Source: a virus
Length of the DNA: 28,951 bases
Strand: one strand, 5' to 3'
Virus record (IMG/VR): IMGVR_UViG_3300031566_000275
Coordinates: 1-28,951 of that record
Below the pieces are notes generated by a model. That model was given only the letters and a program-made list of their open reading frames with translations, did not search any database and was not told where the DNA came from. The number at the start of each line of letters is the position of its first letter. Within the stretch, counting starts at the first letter, position 1. The position numbers were made by a program, and so were the translations under genes. This document shows positions 12,871 to 20,018 of the stretch, piece by piece.

Positions 12871-13326
12871 ATGCCTACGATTAACCAACTATCCGGCCTG
12901 AGTCAGGTATCAAGTGGCGACTTACTTCCTGTCTATGTGCCAAACAATGGCGACGCTCGCAAGGTTTCAGTTAGCCAGTTGCTGGAATATTTTCAGACAA
13001 CGTTTGCAGCCCCTACTGTAGCAACCAATCTTTATACCCCTGGCACCGGGTTCAATGTCACGGTTCCCACTCCAATCAGCGAACAGCAATGGATGATTCT
13101 TCAGCCTGCCGGTACGTTGGCGACTGGGACGATTACGCTACCATTGAATACCGGCGTACCTGATGGCACCGAGGTGCTAATCACCACCACGCAGATTATT
13201 ACGGCGTTTACACTGGCGCTCAATGGTGCATCGGCGGCTTTTGGCGCACCTACAACGCTGGCGGCTAATGACTTTTTCCGCGTGCGCTTCTATCAATCAA
13301 CGAATTCTTGGTATCGCATAGCCTAA
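12871..13326 (+). CDS. Beta-rich virion-associated protein (151 aa)
   Basis: ATG at 12871 after AAGGAAATAAA. The N-terminus (MPTINQLSGLSQVSSGDLLP, then NNGDARKVSVSQLLEYF) is a recurring phage head/tail fibre anchor pattern: 'TI.QL......GD.LP......DARKVSVSQL'. The rest is almost purely beta with Thr/Gly/Ala-rich strands and ends SWYRIA, like a small jelly-roll. It has no equivalent in P22 between gp4 and gp10. A decoration or fibre role is inferred. Confidence 0.65.
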   Translation: MPTINQLSGLSQVSSGDLLPVYVPNNGDARKVSVSQLLEYFQTTFAAPTVATNLYTPGTGFNVTVPTPISEQQWMILQPAGTLATGTITLPLNTGVPDGTEVLITTTQIITAFTLALNGASAAFGAPTTLAANDFFRVRFYQSTNSWYRIA

Positions 13327-13343
13327 TATTTAAAGGAATCAAA

Positions 13344-13643
13344 ATGGCAATTGATGTAACATTTAATCCGGCTTATACAAAAGGCATCACTGTTGCCCCG
13401 ACAGCCTCATCTGCGTCGTCGGCTATTGGTTTCGGATCAAAGGCTTTGTGCATTACAAATCTTGGCTCAGTTGTTGTATATGTCAGAGTAGGAGATTCTA
13501 GTGTTGCGGCAACGGCAGCAGATTATCCAATTTTGCCGCTTACTCAGTTATCAATTAGCAAAGAACAAGATGCAACGCACGTTGCGTATTTGGCGGCATC
13601 TGGGACTGGTTCTTTGCACATTATCCCAGGCGAAGGATTCTAA
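13344..13643 (+). CDS. Small beta-sandwich-like virion protein (100 aa)
   Basis: Start at ATG 13344 after AAAGGAATCAA; the longer in-frame start at 13308 lies within the previous gene. The chain is Ser/Ala/Val-rich with alternating strands (SKALCITNLGSVVVYVRVGD, then PILPLTQLSISKEQDATHVA) and ends HIIPGEGF. The pattern 'L.ITNLG...VYVRVGDS...A...D.P......' is known in phage proteins of unknown role near head/tail junctions. Probably structural. Confidence 0.6.
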   Translation: MAIDVTFNPAYTKGITVAPTASSASSAIGFGSKALCITNLGSVVVYVRVGDSSVAATAADYPILPLTQLSISKEQDATHVAYLAASGTGSLHIIPGEGF

Positions 13644-13645
13644 AG

Positions 13646-14512
13646 ATGTTTCGCAGGCGAACAAGAGACAGAGCTAGGGCTAGAGCCTCGGGCCAATCCG
13701 CTTGGACCCCTGCGCAACTCGGCGCAGCCCTGGCCCTGTGGCTTGATGCTGAGGATGCGGATACGATCACGCTGAACGGCAGCAACGTGAGCCAGTGGGA
13801 TGACAAAAGTGGGAACGGTCGCAATCACGTTCAGGCCACGGCTGCGAGTCAACCGCCGCTCATCTCTGCTGCCATCAACGGGAAGCCTGCCTTGCAGGCG
13901 ACGACGGCTGCGCAATTCGTCGAGATAGCCGACGGCAATCCGACGTTTGGCACGACCGACCTCGACGCAATCGCTGGCGATCTCCACTCTGTGTTTACCG
14001 TGATGAATGGTGGCAACGGAACAGGTTTCTATCAGTCTAACGGAGGCCGCGCTGGTATCGGGTACGGCAAAGCGGGCGGCATCGGCAGTGCGGGCACGTT
14101 TGTAGTGGGGCTGCTCACTCATGACGGGTCGAATGTGGCTCTCACACCGCCACGTTGGTTTGTCCAGCAGAAAGGCTGGAACGGAGTTTCTACGAACGGT
14201 GCAGCAAACAACGCAAACTGGCACCCCGGTGCTCTGAGCACAAATGCTGTGGTGGGCATGGTGTGGAACGGGTCAACCACTGTTGCAACGGTCAACGGCA
14301 CACTATTCGCAAACAGCGGCGCACCGTTTACTTCGCCAAACCAAAACGCTCCCGCACGAATCGGATCAACCGCAAGTACGTTCGGAGGTGCTGGAACCGC
14401 TGGTGGCGGCAACGCTCAGGTCGGTGAGGTTGTCATCTGTGGCACCGCGCTGTCTGTAGCAGACCGCCAGCGCCTCGAAGGCTACCTAGCATGGAAATGG
14501 GGAGGCATCTAA
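13646..14512 (+). CDS. LamG/concanavalin-like adhesin, upstream paralogue (288 aa)
   Basis: A very basic N-terminal tail (MFRRRTRDRARARASG) is followed by the lectin-like signature LALWLDAEDADTITLNG (29-45), SQWDDKSGNGRNHVQAT (49-65) and a C-terminal RLEGYLAWKWG. This is the pattern of phage LamG-type jelly-roll domains that bind glycans or decorate virions. It ends in a TAA directly followed, in the same frame, by the ATG of its paralogue. The NLPxxHPY motif that normally follows WKWG is missing here but occurs at the start of the next protein. Replaceable adhesin or decoration protein; target unknown. Confidence 0.75.
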   Translation: MFRRRTRDRARARASGQSAWTPAQLGAALALWLDAEDADTITLNGSNVSQWDDKSGNGRNHVQATAASQPPLISAAINGKPALQATTAAQFVEIADGNPTFGTTDLDAIAGDLHSVFTVMNGGNGTGFYQSNGGRAGIGYGKAGGIGSAGTFVVGLLTHDGSNVALTPPRWFVQQKGWNGVSTNGAANNANWHPGALSTNAVVGMVWNGSTTVATVNGTLFANSGAPFTSPNQNAPARIGSTASTFGGAGTAGGGNAQVGEVVICGTALSVADRQRLEGYLAWKWGGI

Positions 14513-15286
14513 ATGGCACTCGAACTAGTAAATAACCTCCCCTACGACCACCCCTATCGCTGGGATGGCACCGCTGTTGGCGGGCAGAAGCTATGGCGTC
14601 CTGATGAGCTGGGAGCATCACTTGCACTTTGGCTGGATGCTGAGGATACGGCGAGCATCACGCTGAATGGATCAACGGTTAGCCAGTGGGATGATAAGAG
14701 TGGCAATGATCGTCACGTTTCTCAAGCAACTGCGGCCGCACAGCCGTCGTACCAGACTACAGGCTTGAACGGTAAGCCAGCTCTGGCTTGGGGTGCTGTC
14801 GCCAACTCAAAATTCCTAAAAGCAACAGCCGTCACAAATTACTCTCCAAAACGATTTTTTGGCGTAGCTGATTACGACGGCTCAGATCCTTTTTCCAATT
14901 TTGTAACTGTTTTTTCTCACGACGTAGTTGTGAGTCAAGATTTTCTTCGCTCGAATAACACTGGAACAAGTTGGGTCAACGTCAACCCCGTGTTTCAGAA
15001 TGGTTCGTCAGCATCGACTTTGGTCGCTCTGCCGGAAATTAGCAACCCCTTTGTATTTTCAACCGACTACGAACAAACTGCTAATCGGCCAAACATCTGG
15101 ATTGGGTCAGATCGCGCCATTACTGACCGATCTTGGAAAGGAAATATTTCGGAAGTCATTGCGTTGAGCGTAGTTCCAACTGCCGAAATTAAACAGCAAA
15201 TTGAAGGCTACCTAGCATGGAAGTGGGGCCTGACTGCCAACCTGCCCGTATCGCACCCCTATAAAACCACTCCACCCACAGCATGA
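14513..15286 (+). CDS. LamG/concanavalin-like adhesin, downstream paralogue (257 aa)
   Basis: Paralogue of the gene before it: LALWLDAEDTASITLNG, SQWDDKSGNDRHVSQAT and EGYLAWKWGLTANLPVSHPY. The first 20 residues carry NNLPYDHPYRW, which looks like the lost C-terminus of the upstream domain. The ATG touches the preceding TAA, and its Shine-Dalgarno GGGGAGG (14499-14505) lies in the codons for the upstream WKWGG. A 20-nt stretch (14477-14496) recurs exactly at 15203-15222, so the duplication is recent or kept alike by gene conversion. Probably a second virion-surface lectin-like domain. Its stop overlaps the next start (ATGA). Confidence 0.75.
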   Translation: MALELVNNLPYDHPYRWDGTAVGGQKLWRPDELGASLALWLDAEDTASITLNGSTVSQWDDKSGNDRHVSQATAAAQPSYQTTGLNGKPALAWGAVANSKFLKATAVTNYSPKRFFGVADYDGSDPFSNFVTVFSHDVVVSQDFLRSNNTGTSWVNVNPVFQNGSSASTLVALPEISNPFVFSTDYEQTANRPNIWIGSDRAITDRSWKGNISEVIALSVVPTAEIKQQIEGYLAWKWGLTANLPVSHPYKTTPPTA

Positions 15287-15675
15287 ACGACTACCTAATT
15301 TTTGATACGCAAGCTGCTGCTGACACGGCCCTTGAGACGATCTATGCCAACATGATTGGGGAAATTGATTCTCCCGATCTGCTTGATGTGGCCACGGGCC
15401 AGGTAGTAGACAAAGACAGCTTGACCCCTGAGCAAGCCGTGCAGACTGACTCTAGCTCGCGGCATTTCCCGATCTTCGGAGTGAATGCAGCTACTGGGGT
15501 TAAGAGTGAGACAGCAGGCTACACAACTGCTTGGGCAGTGGCGCAAGAAACGGTCGATAGTAAATGGGTGTTCCAAAAGCCTGCCGATGCACTGATGGTG
15601 GGCGTTACCGGGTACACGGTTGAGCCTTATGATCCAGACTGGTTCCCACAGCCAGCGGAGTTGACGCCAGAATGA
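15283..15675 (+). CDS. Hypothetical protein linked to adhesin genes (130 aa)
   Basis: ATG overlaps the previous stop by 4 nt, so it is coupled to the LamG genes. The sequence (MNDYLIFDTQAAADTALETI and so on) has an N-terminal strand-helix, then an acidic loop region, SETAGYTTAWAVAQETVDSK and a KPADALMVGVTGYTVEPYDP segment near the end. This arrangement is familiar from small phage proteins next to tail fibre genes that may act as fibre accessory or assembly factors. No catalytic motif. Role inferred from coupling only. Confidence 0.65.
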   Translation: MNDYLIFDTQAAADTALETIYANMIGEIDSPDLLDVATGQVVDKDSLTPEQAVQTDSSSRHFPIFGVNAATGVKSETAGYTTAWAVAQETVDSKWVFQKPADALMVGVTGYTVEPYDPDWFPQPAELTPE

Positions 15676-15717
15676 TCGCCAACAAACTAAAAAGTGGTTG
15701 ATGAGAAGTAATTAAAG

Positions 15718-17124
15718 ATGCAAATTCCAATTCTCTCCGGCATATACGCTGACAGTACGCCAGAACTTCGCACGGCTTACCCGGTTAACTTGGTGCCTGT
15801 GCCAAAGACATCGGGCATCAGCAATGGGTTTTTGCGTCCAGGCGATGGGATCATTGCAAATGGCACGGGGCCAGGCATTGATCGAGGCGGGATTGATTGG
15901 AATGGTGCATGCTATCGAGTGATGGGCACCAAATTGGTGACCGTCTCTAGTGCCGGAGTTATCACACAGCTTGGTGATGTTGGTGGTTCTGAAACTGAAT
16001 TGGTCACGTTTGACTATAGTTTTGACCGGCTGGCCATAGCATCAGGTGGGAATCTTTATTATTGGAATGGCACCCTTACGCAAGTTGTGACAGATCCAGA
16101 CCTAGGCAACGTTGTAGATTTTGCTTGGGTCGATGGTTACTTCATGACGACCGACGGAGAGTTTCTAATCGTCACGGAGTTGAATGATCCGTTTAACGTT
16201 AACCCCCTGAAATATGGTTCGTCAGAAGTTGACCCTGATCCAATTCTTGCCATCCTGAAGTTAAGAAATGAAATCCATGCGCTGAATAGGCACACCATTG
16301 AGGTCTTTGACAACGTTGGTGGTGAGCTGTTCCCATTTCAAAGAATTGATGGCGCTCAGATTCAAAAGGGCGTAATTGGGACTCATGCCTGTTGCGTCTA
16401 CATGGACCGGGTGGCGTTTTTGGGCAGTGGGAGAAATGAAGCGCCAAGTATCTATGTAGGCGCATCATCCACTACTCAAAAAATCAGCACTCAAGAGATT
16501 GATAGCCTGTTGTTGACATATACAGAAGAACAACTATCAAAAGTCAAACTTGAGTCAATAAACGATAAGAGCAATCAATACCTCTATATTCATCTGCCAG
16601 ATAGAACGATTGTCTATGACGCAGCCGCGTCCGAAACACTTGGTGAACAGGTTTGGTTTACGCTGAGTTCCTCACTGGTTGGCTTCTCACAGTACAGAGC
16701 GAGAAACTTCGTTTGGGCTTACGATAAGTGGCTGGTTGGCGACCCACAATCAGGCAATGTTGGCTATCTTTCTCAATCTATCGGGCATCATTGGGGTCAA
16801 CAGGTTAGATGGGAATTTGGCACTGTCATCGTTTACAACGAGGGCAAGGGCGCTCTATTCAATCAGCTTGAATTGGTTAGCCTTACCGGAAGCATTGCAC
16901 TGGGCAAGAACCCACAGATTAGCACCAGCTACTCATTTGATGGCCTATCTTGGAGCCAAGACAGATCAATTTCCGTAGGAACATCAGGCAACACCAAGAA
17001 AAGGCTATCTTGGTTTCAGCAAGGGCACATGAGAAACTGGCGCATCCAACGATTCCGAGGAGACAGCGATTCGCACGTTTCCTTTGCCCGTCTTGAAGCG
17101 CAAATTGAGCCATTGGCGTTCTGA
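15718..17124 (+). CDS. Packaged DNA stabilisation / tail hub protein, P22 gp10-like (468 aa)
   Basis: P22 gp10 (472 aa) forms the hexameric hub under gp4 that holds tailspikes and needle and keeps packaged DNA in. The match is visible at the start (PILSGIYADSTPELRTAYPV, then NLVPVPK...GFLRPGDGI), at GIDWNGACYRVMGTKLV, at IEVFDNVGGELFPFQRIDGA, at QKGVIGTHACCVYMDRVAFL and at IHLPDRTIVYDAAAS (compare P22 IHLPRHVLVYDASSS). A beta-propeller-like repeat pattern is expected for the family. Length and position agree. Start ATG 15718 with a weak GAGAAG upstream. Confidence 0.92.
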   Translation: MQIPILSGIYADSTPELRTAYPVNLVPVPKTSGISNGFLRPGDGIIANGTGPGIDRGGIDWNGACYRVMGTKLVTVSSAGVITQLGDVGGSETELVTFDYSFDRLAIASGGNLYYWNGTLTQVVTDPDLGNVVDFAWVDGYFMTTDGEFLIVTELNDPFNVNPLKYGSSEVDPDPILAILKLRNEIHALNRHTIEVFDNVGGELFPFQRIDGAQIQKGVIGTHACCVYMDRVAFLGSGRNEAPSIYVGASSTTQKISTQEIDSLLLTYTEEQLSKVKLESINDKSNQYLYIHLPDRTIVYDAAASETLGEQVWFTLSSSLVGFSQYRARNFVWAYDKWLVGDPQSGNVGYLSQSIGHHWGQQVRWEFGTVIVYNEGKGALFNQLELVSLTGSIALGKNPQISTSYSFDGLSWSQDRSISVGTSGNTKKRLSWFQQGHMRNWRIQRFRGDSDSHVSFARLEAQIEPLAF

Positions 17125-17126
17125 CC

Positions 17127-17996
17127 ATGCCAGCAGCGCCAACATCCAAAAAGCTAAACCTTACACGCGATCAGCTTGCGGAGTTCTTGACCGACCAGCA
17201 GCAGATAAGGCAGTTTGAGCTGTTGTTTAAAACTGTTGATACATTGTTGCCAATTGCGGGAACGGATATTGAGTATCAGGCTGACACGGCATCGGCCACA
17301 GCAAACCAGTCGCTGGCATTGCTGGCGGCTTTGGCTCAAGATGCGGCAATAAGCGAAGCTGCAATTGATAGTAAGGCCACGCTTGCACTTGACAAAATAT
17401 CTACGTTGGAGCAACAAACATCTATTGGCATAGCGTCAGCAGAAAATAAGGCAAACCAAGCGCTTGAGCTGCTGGAAAAACTGACCGCAGCCGTTGAAGG
17501 CTTGCAGATGGTTCCGCCGCAACGCGAGTTTAAGCGTAGCCGTTACGGTTCGTTCTACGACACTACAACGCAAACAGCTACGGTCATCAACACCGCCACA
17601 GCAATCACTTTTAACACCACCGACCTGAGCAATGGCGTTTACATTGGAAGCCCATCATCTAGGATTGTTGTTGACAGTGATGGCGTCTACAACTTCGCAT
17701 TAAGTTTTCAGATTGACAAAACATCTGGTGGCGTTGGCCAGTTCTTTATCTGGTTCAGGTTAAACGGCGTAAACGTTGCAGACAGCGCCGGACTGATACG
17801 AATACAAGGTAACAATGCTGAAATTTTCTCTGCTTTCAACATATTTTTAAAGCTCAAGGCTAATGATTATGTTGAGATAATGTTTTCAGTTGACGATTTA
17901 AGTGTTGAGCTTCATGCAATCCCAGCATCTGCGCCAGTCCCGTCTATCCCATCCATCATCCTGACCGTAAACAACAATATTGAAGGTGTCCAATGA
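17127..17996 (+). CDS. Trimeric fibre/needle candidate: coiled coil plus C1q/TNF-like knob (289 aa)
   Basis: Residues 8-30 (LNLTRDQLAEFLTDQQQIRQ and so on) are helical; about 45-130 form an Ala-rich coiled coil (ISEAAIDSKATLALDKISTL, ENKANQALELLEKLTAAVEG). From about 140 the chain turns to beta (RYGSFYDTTTQTATVINTAT, VDSDGVYNFALSFQI, FIWFRLNGVNVADS), a C1q/TNF-like jelly-roll. It sits right after gp10, where P22 has its needle gp26; the Sf6 needle also has a coiled coil tipped with a TNF-like knob. The needle role is a position-and-architecture inference; a general virion fibre is the alternative. It overlaps the next gene by 4 nt. Confidence 0.6.
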   Translation: MPAAPTSKKLNLTRDQLAEFLTDQQQIRQFELLFKTVDTLLPIAGTDIEYQADTASATANQSLALLAALAQDAAISEAAIDSKATLALDKISTLEQQTSIGIASAENKANQALELLEKLTAAVEGLQMVPPQREFKRSRYGSFYDTTTQTATVINTATAITFNTTDLSNGVYIGSPSSRIVVDSDGVYNFALSFQIDKTSGGVGQFFIWFRLNGVNVADSAGLIRIQGNNAEIFSAFNIFLKLKANDYVEIMFSVDDLSVELHAIPASAPVPSIPSIILTVNNNIEGVQ

Positions 17997-18328
17997 CTGT
18001 CATCATCAAAGTGCTGATCCCAGCAAAACAGGCTGAAAACAGCCAAACAACCCAATACACCGCCACAAATGTTAAGGCGATTATTGACAAGTTCACAGTG
18101 ACGAACACCAGCGCGGCTAATGTGACTTTTAGTTGCAACTTAGTCACGCAGGGAGGAACGGCTGGCGCATCAAATCTGATTGTTGATAACAGAAGCCTAG
18201 TTCCTGATGAGACGTACACTTGCCATGAGTTGGTTGGCCAAGCATTGGAGCCAGGCGGCTTCATTTCTACGATTGCAAGTGCAGCTACTTCTCTTACCAT
18301 TCGCGCCTCTGGCCGAGAAATTACATAG
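17993..18328 (+). CDS. Beta-rich hypothetical virion protein (111 aa)
   Basis: Coupled to the previous gene through an ATGA overlap. The chain is a run of beta strands: MTVIIKVLIPAKQAENSQTT, IIDKFTVTNTSAANVTFSCN, SNLIVDNRSLVPDETYTCHE and ISTIASAATSLTIRASGREI. The repeated 'TVTN.S...VTF' and 'NRSL.P.ETY' patterns resemble a small immunoglobulin- or fibronectin-like sandwich used as a virion decoration. Function unknown. Confidence 0.65.
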   Translation: MTVIIKVLIPAKQAENSQTTQYTATNVKAIIDKFTVTNTSAANVTFSCNLVTQGGTAGASNLIVDNRSLVPDETYTCHELVGQALEPGGFISTIASAATSLTIRASGREIT

Positions 18329-18336
18329 GACATGCC

Positions 18337-18738
18337 ATGAAAGACTTCATGATGATGCCCAAAGGCTTTATCGGCCTGCCGATGGAAGAAGAGTTCATCA
18401 CGGCATCTGAGAACAAGAAAAACACTCAGGTTGTGATTGATGATTGGATGCTAGGTCCAGAGAAGCCTAGCAATCAGCCAACGGCCAATAAAGTCTACTG
18501 GGTTGCACTCGGCAAGGCCATGCAAGTTGATGAGAAAGAGGCTAGGCGTCGTCGTTGCTCAAATTGTGAGTACTACGACAACAGCACTATGACCCAAGCC
18601 AAGATGGAGCGTATTCCGCGCAATGAATGGGACACGGAGGCCGGGTTCAGAGGCTACTGCAACAAGTTTGATTTTATCTGCCACGACCTTCGTTCTTGCC
18701 AAGCATGGGAAGAGCGCGAATATGAGATGGAAGACTGA
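18337..18738 (+). CDS. Cys-rich phage protein, probable metal binder (133 aa)
   Basis: Five cysteines are confined to the C-terminal half: C74 and C77 (RRRCSNCEYYDN), C108 (GYCNKFDFICHD, with C115) and C121 (LRSCQAW). The CxxC-x30-C-x6-C-x5-C spacing fits a zinc- or iron-sulfur-binding fold. The N-terminal half is acidic and probably flexible, with VVIDDWMLGP and KVYWVALGKAMQVDEKEARR before the Cys domain. It has no P22 counterpart in this slot. Similar small Cys proteins exist in podovirus-like genomes but I know no function. Confidence 0.65.
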   Translation: MKDFMMMPKGFIGLPMEEEFITASENKKNTQVVIDDWMLGPEKPSNQPTANKVYWVALGKAMQVDEKEARRRRCSNCEYYDNSTMTQAKMERIPRNEWDTEAGFRGYCNKFDFICHDLRSCQAWEEREYEMED

Positions 18739-18753
18739 TTACTGTGGCAAAAT

Positions 18754-18776
18754 AAAACCGTCAGACTGGCGGTTTT
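18754..18776. terminator. Probable intrinsic terminator inside the late cluster
   Basis: AAAACCGTC (18754-18762) pairs with GGCGGTTTT (18768-18776) through a single T-G wobble, loop AGACT, ending in a T4 run. It falls in the 57-nt gap before the gp14-position gene and separates the tail accessory genes from the ejection protein genes. The A4/T4 ends could let it work in both directions. Confidence 0.7.
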
Positions 18777-18795
18777 CATAGCGTAAGGTTTGCCT

Positions 18796-19248
18796 ATGCC
18801 ATTCGTTACCGAAGGGATCACAGAAGAAAACTTATCAATTGTTTATTCTGATCCGTACATCACGAAGGTAGGCCATGACCACAGAAAAGCCGAGCCAATC
18901 ATCCACCCTAATGTTTTATATCTTTCTGCTTGGGTTGGCGATGTGTTTGCTGGTGCGTTTATTGTCATCCAGCAAAGTGATGTTGAGTTTGAGCTCCATG
19001 CTTTGCTTAAAAGATCGGCAATAAAGCATTCAAGAGAGCTTGGGGATGCGTGTTTGAGATGGGCTTTTGATCATCCGATTCTCAGGGTCACGGCGTACAT
19101 CATCGAGGGGCTTGAGGCAGCAAAGAACTATTGCCTCAAGTTAGGCTTTAAAGAAGAAGGTTGCAGGCGCTGTGCATGTGTACAGAATGGCGTTGTTAAA
19201 GATGTTTATGTGCTGGGCATGACTCGGCAGGAATGGGAATCAAAATGA
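18796..19248 (+). CDS. GNAT-fold protein at the P22 gp14 position (150 aa)
   Basis: The start is the ATG at 18796, 8 nt after GTAAGG; an in-frame TTG at 18790 lacks support. The chain shows a GNAT acyltransferase layout: LYLSAWVGDVFAGAFIVIQQ (strands 2-4), ELHALLKRSAIKHSRELGDA (strand 4 and helix 3), RVTAYIIEGLEAAKNYCLKL then GFKEEGCRR (strand 5 to motif B). The acetyl-CoA P-loop (Q/R-x-x-G-x-G/A) is not intact, so catalysis is doubtful. P22 places gp14 here, just before gp7/gp20/gp16; I infer a homologous head or ejection role. It overlaps the next start by 4 nt. Confidence 0.65.
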   Translation: MPFVTEGITEENLSIVYSDPYITKVGHDHRKAEPIIHPNVLYLSAWVGDVFAGAFIVIQQSDVEFELHALLKRSAIKHSRELGDACLRWAFDHPILRVTAYIIEGLEAAKNYCLKLGFKEEGCRRCACVQNGVVKDVYVLGMTRQEWESK

Positions 19249-20009
19249 GTTTCATCGGCAATGTTCTTGGCAAAATAACTGGTGCAAGCCAAGCTGGAAA
19301 AGCAGCCGAGCGTGCTGGTCAAACACAAGCGGCAGCATCCCAGGCGGGCATTGAAGAGCAGCGTAGGCAGTTTGATGCCTTGGTTGAGCTGATGTCCCCT
19401 TATGTCCAGGCTGGGACCGGGGCAATGTCCAGATTGGCCCCTTATGAGCAGGCAGGACAACAAGCATTTGGGCAACAACAAGCATTGGTTGGACTGCAAG
19501 GACCACAAGCGCAGCAGCAAGCAATGGCAGGGTTTGAGCAGTCTCCTCTGTTTCAATCTTTGATGCAGCAGGGTGAGGGCGCAATTCTTCAGAATGCGTC
19601 AGCTACTGGCGGCCTTCGAGGTGGCGATGTTCAGGCTGCACTGAGCCAGTTTAGGCCCCAATTGCTGAATCAGCTTATTGAGCAGCAATATGGCCGTTTA
19701 GGTGGCATTGCAGGAACTGGGCTGGGTGTCACAACTAATTTGTTTAATACTGGTCAGGCATCAGCCGCAGGTCAAGCCGGAGCCGGAATGCAATCAGCCA
19801 GCAATGTAGGCAATTTGCTTGCAAATCAGGCTCAAGCAATCGCTGGCGGGCAGGTGGCAAGGGGCGGCGTGCAAAGGCAAGTATTTGGCGATCTTCTTGC
19901 AATCGGCACTATGGCGGCCGGTGCGGGGGGATTTGGTAAAGCTGGGGCAGGTGCAGGCGCAGGTGGTGCGCCAGTAGGTGGAAGCGGAATTTCATTCAAA
20001 GGTTTTTAA
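19245..20009 (+). CDS. DNA ejection protein, P22 gp7 position (254 aa)
   Basis: P22 gp7 (229 aa) is packed in the head and ejected with DNA. Here the N-terminus MSFIGNVLGKITGASQAGKA resembles a membrane-active helix. It is followed by a Gln/Ala/Gly-rich body (QPFGQQQALVGLQGPQAQQQ-like stretch) and TGGLRGGDVQAALSQFRPQL, a motif common in phage gp7-like injection proteins, then a long Gly/Ala tail (GAGAGAGGAPVGGSGISF). The low complexity and amphipathic profile fit a disordered, ejectable protein. The ATG at 19245 overlaps the previous stop. Confidence 0.75.
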   Translation: MSFIGNVLGKITGASQAGKAAERAGQTQAAASQAGIEEQRRQFDALVELMSPYVQAGTGAMSRLAPYEQAGQQAFGQQQALVGLQGPQAQQQAMAGFEQSPLFQSLMQQGEGAILQNASATGGLRGGDVQAALSQFRPQLLNQLIEQQYGRLGGIAGTGLGVTTNLFNTGQASAAGQAGAGMQSASNVGNLLANQAQAIAGGQVARGGVQRQVFGDLLAIGTMAAGAGGFGKAGAGAGAGGAPVGGSGISFKGF

Positions 20010-20018
20010 GGTACCCAT

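Noticed and set aside
13640-14224. Open minus-strand frame of 194 codons opposite the first LamG gene
   Set aside because: Arg/Ser-rich composition, no ribosome site, fully antisense to a gene with clear LamG signatures.
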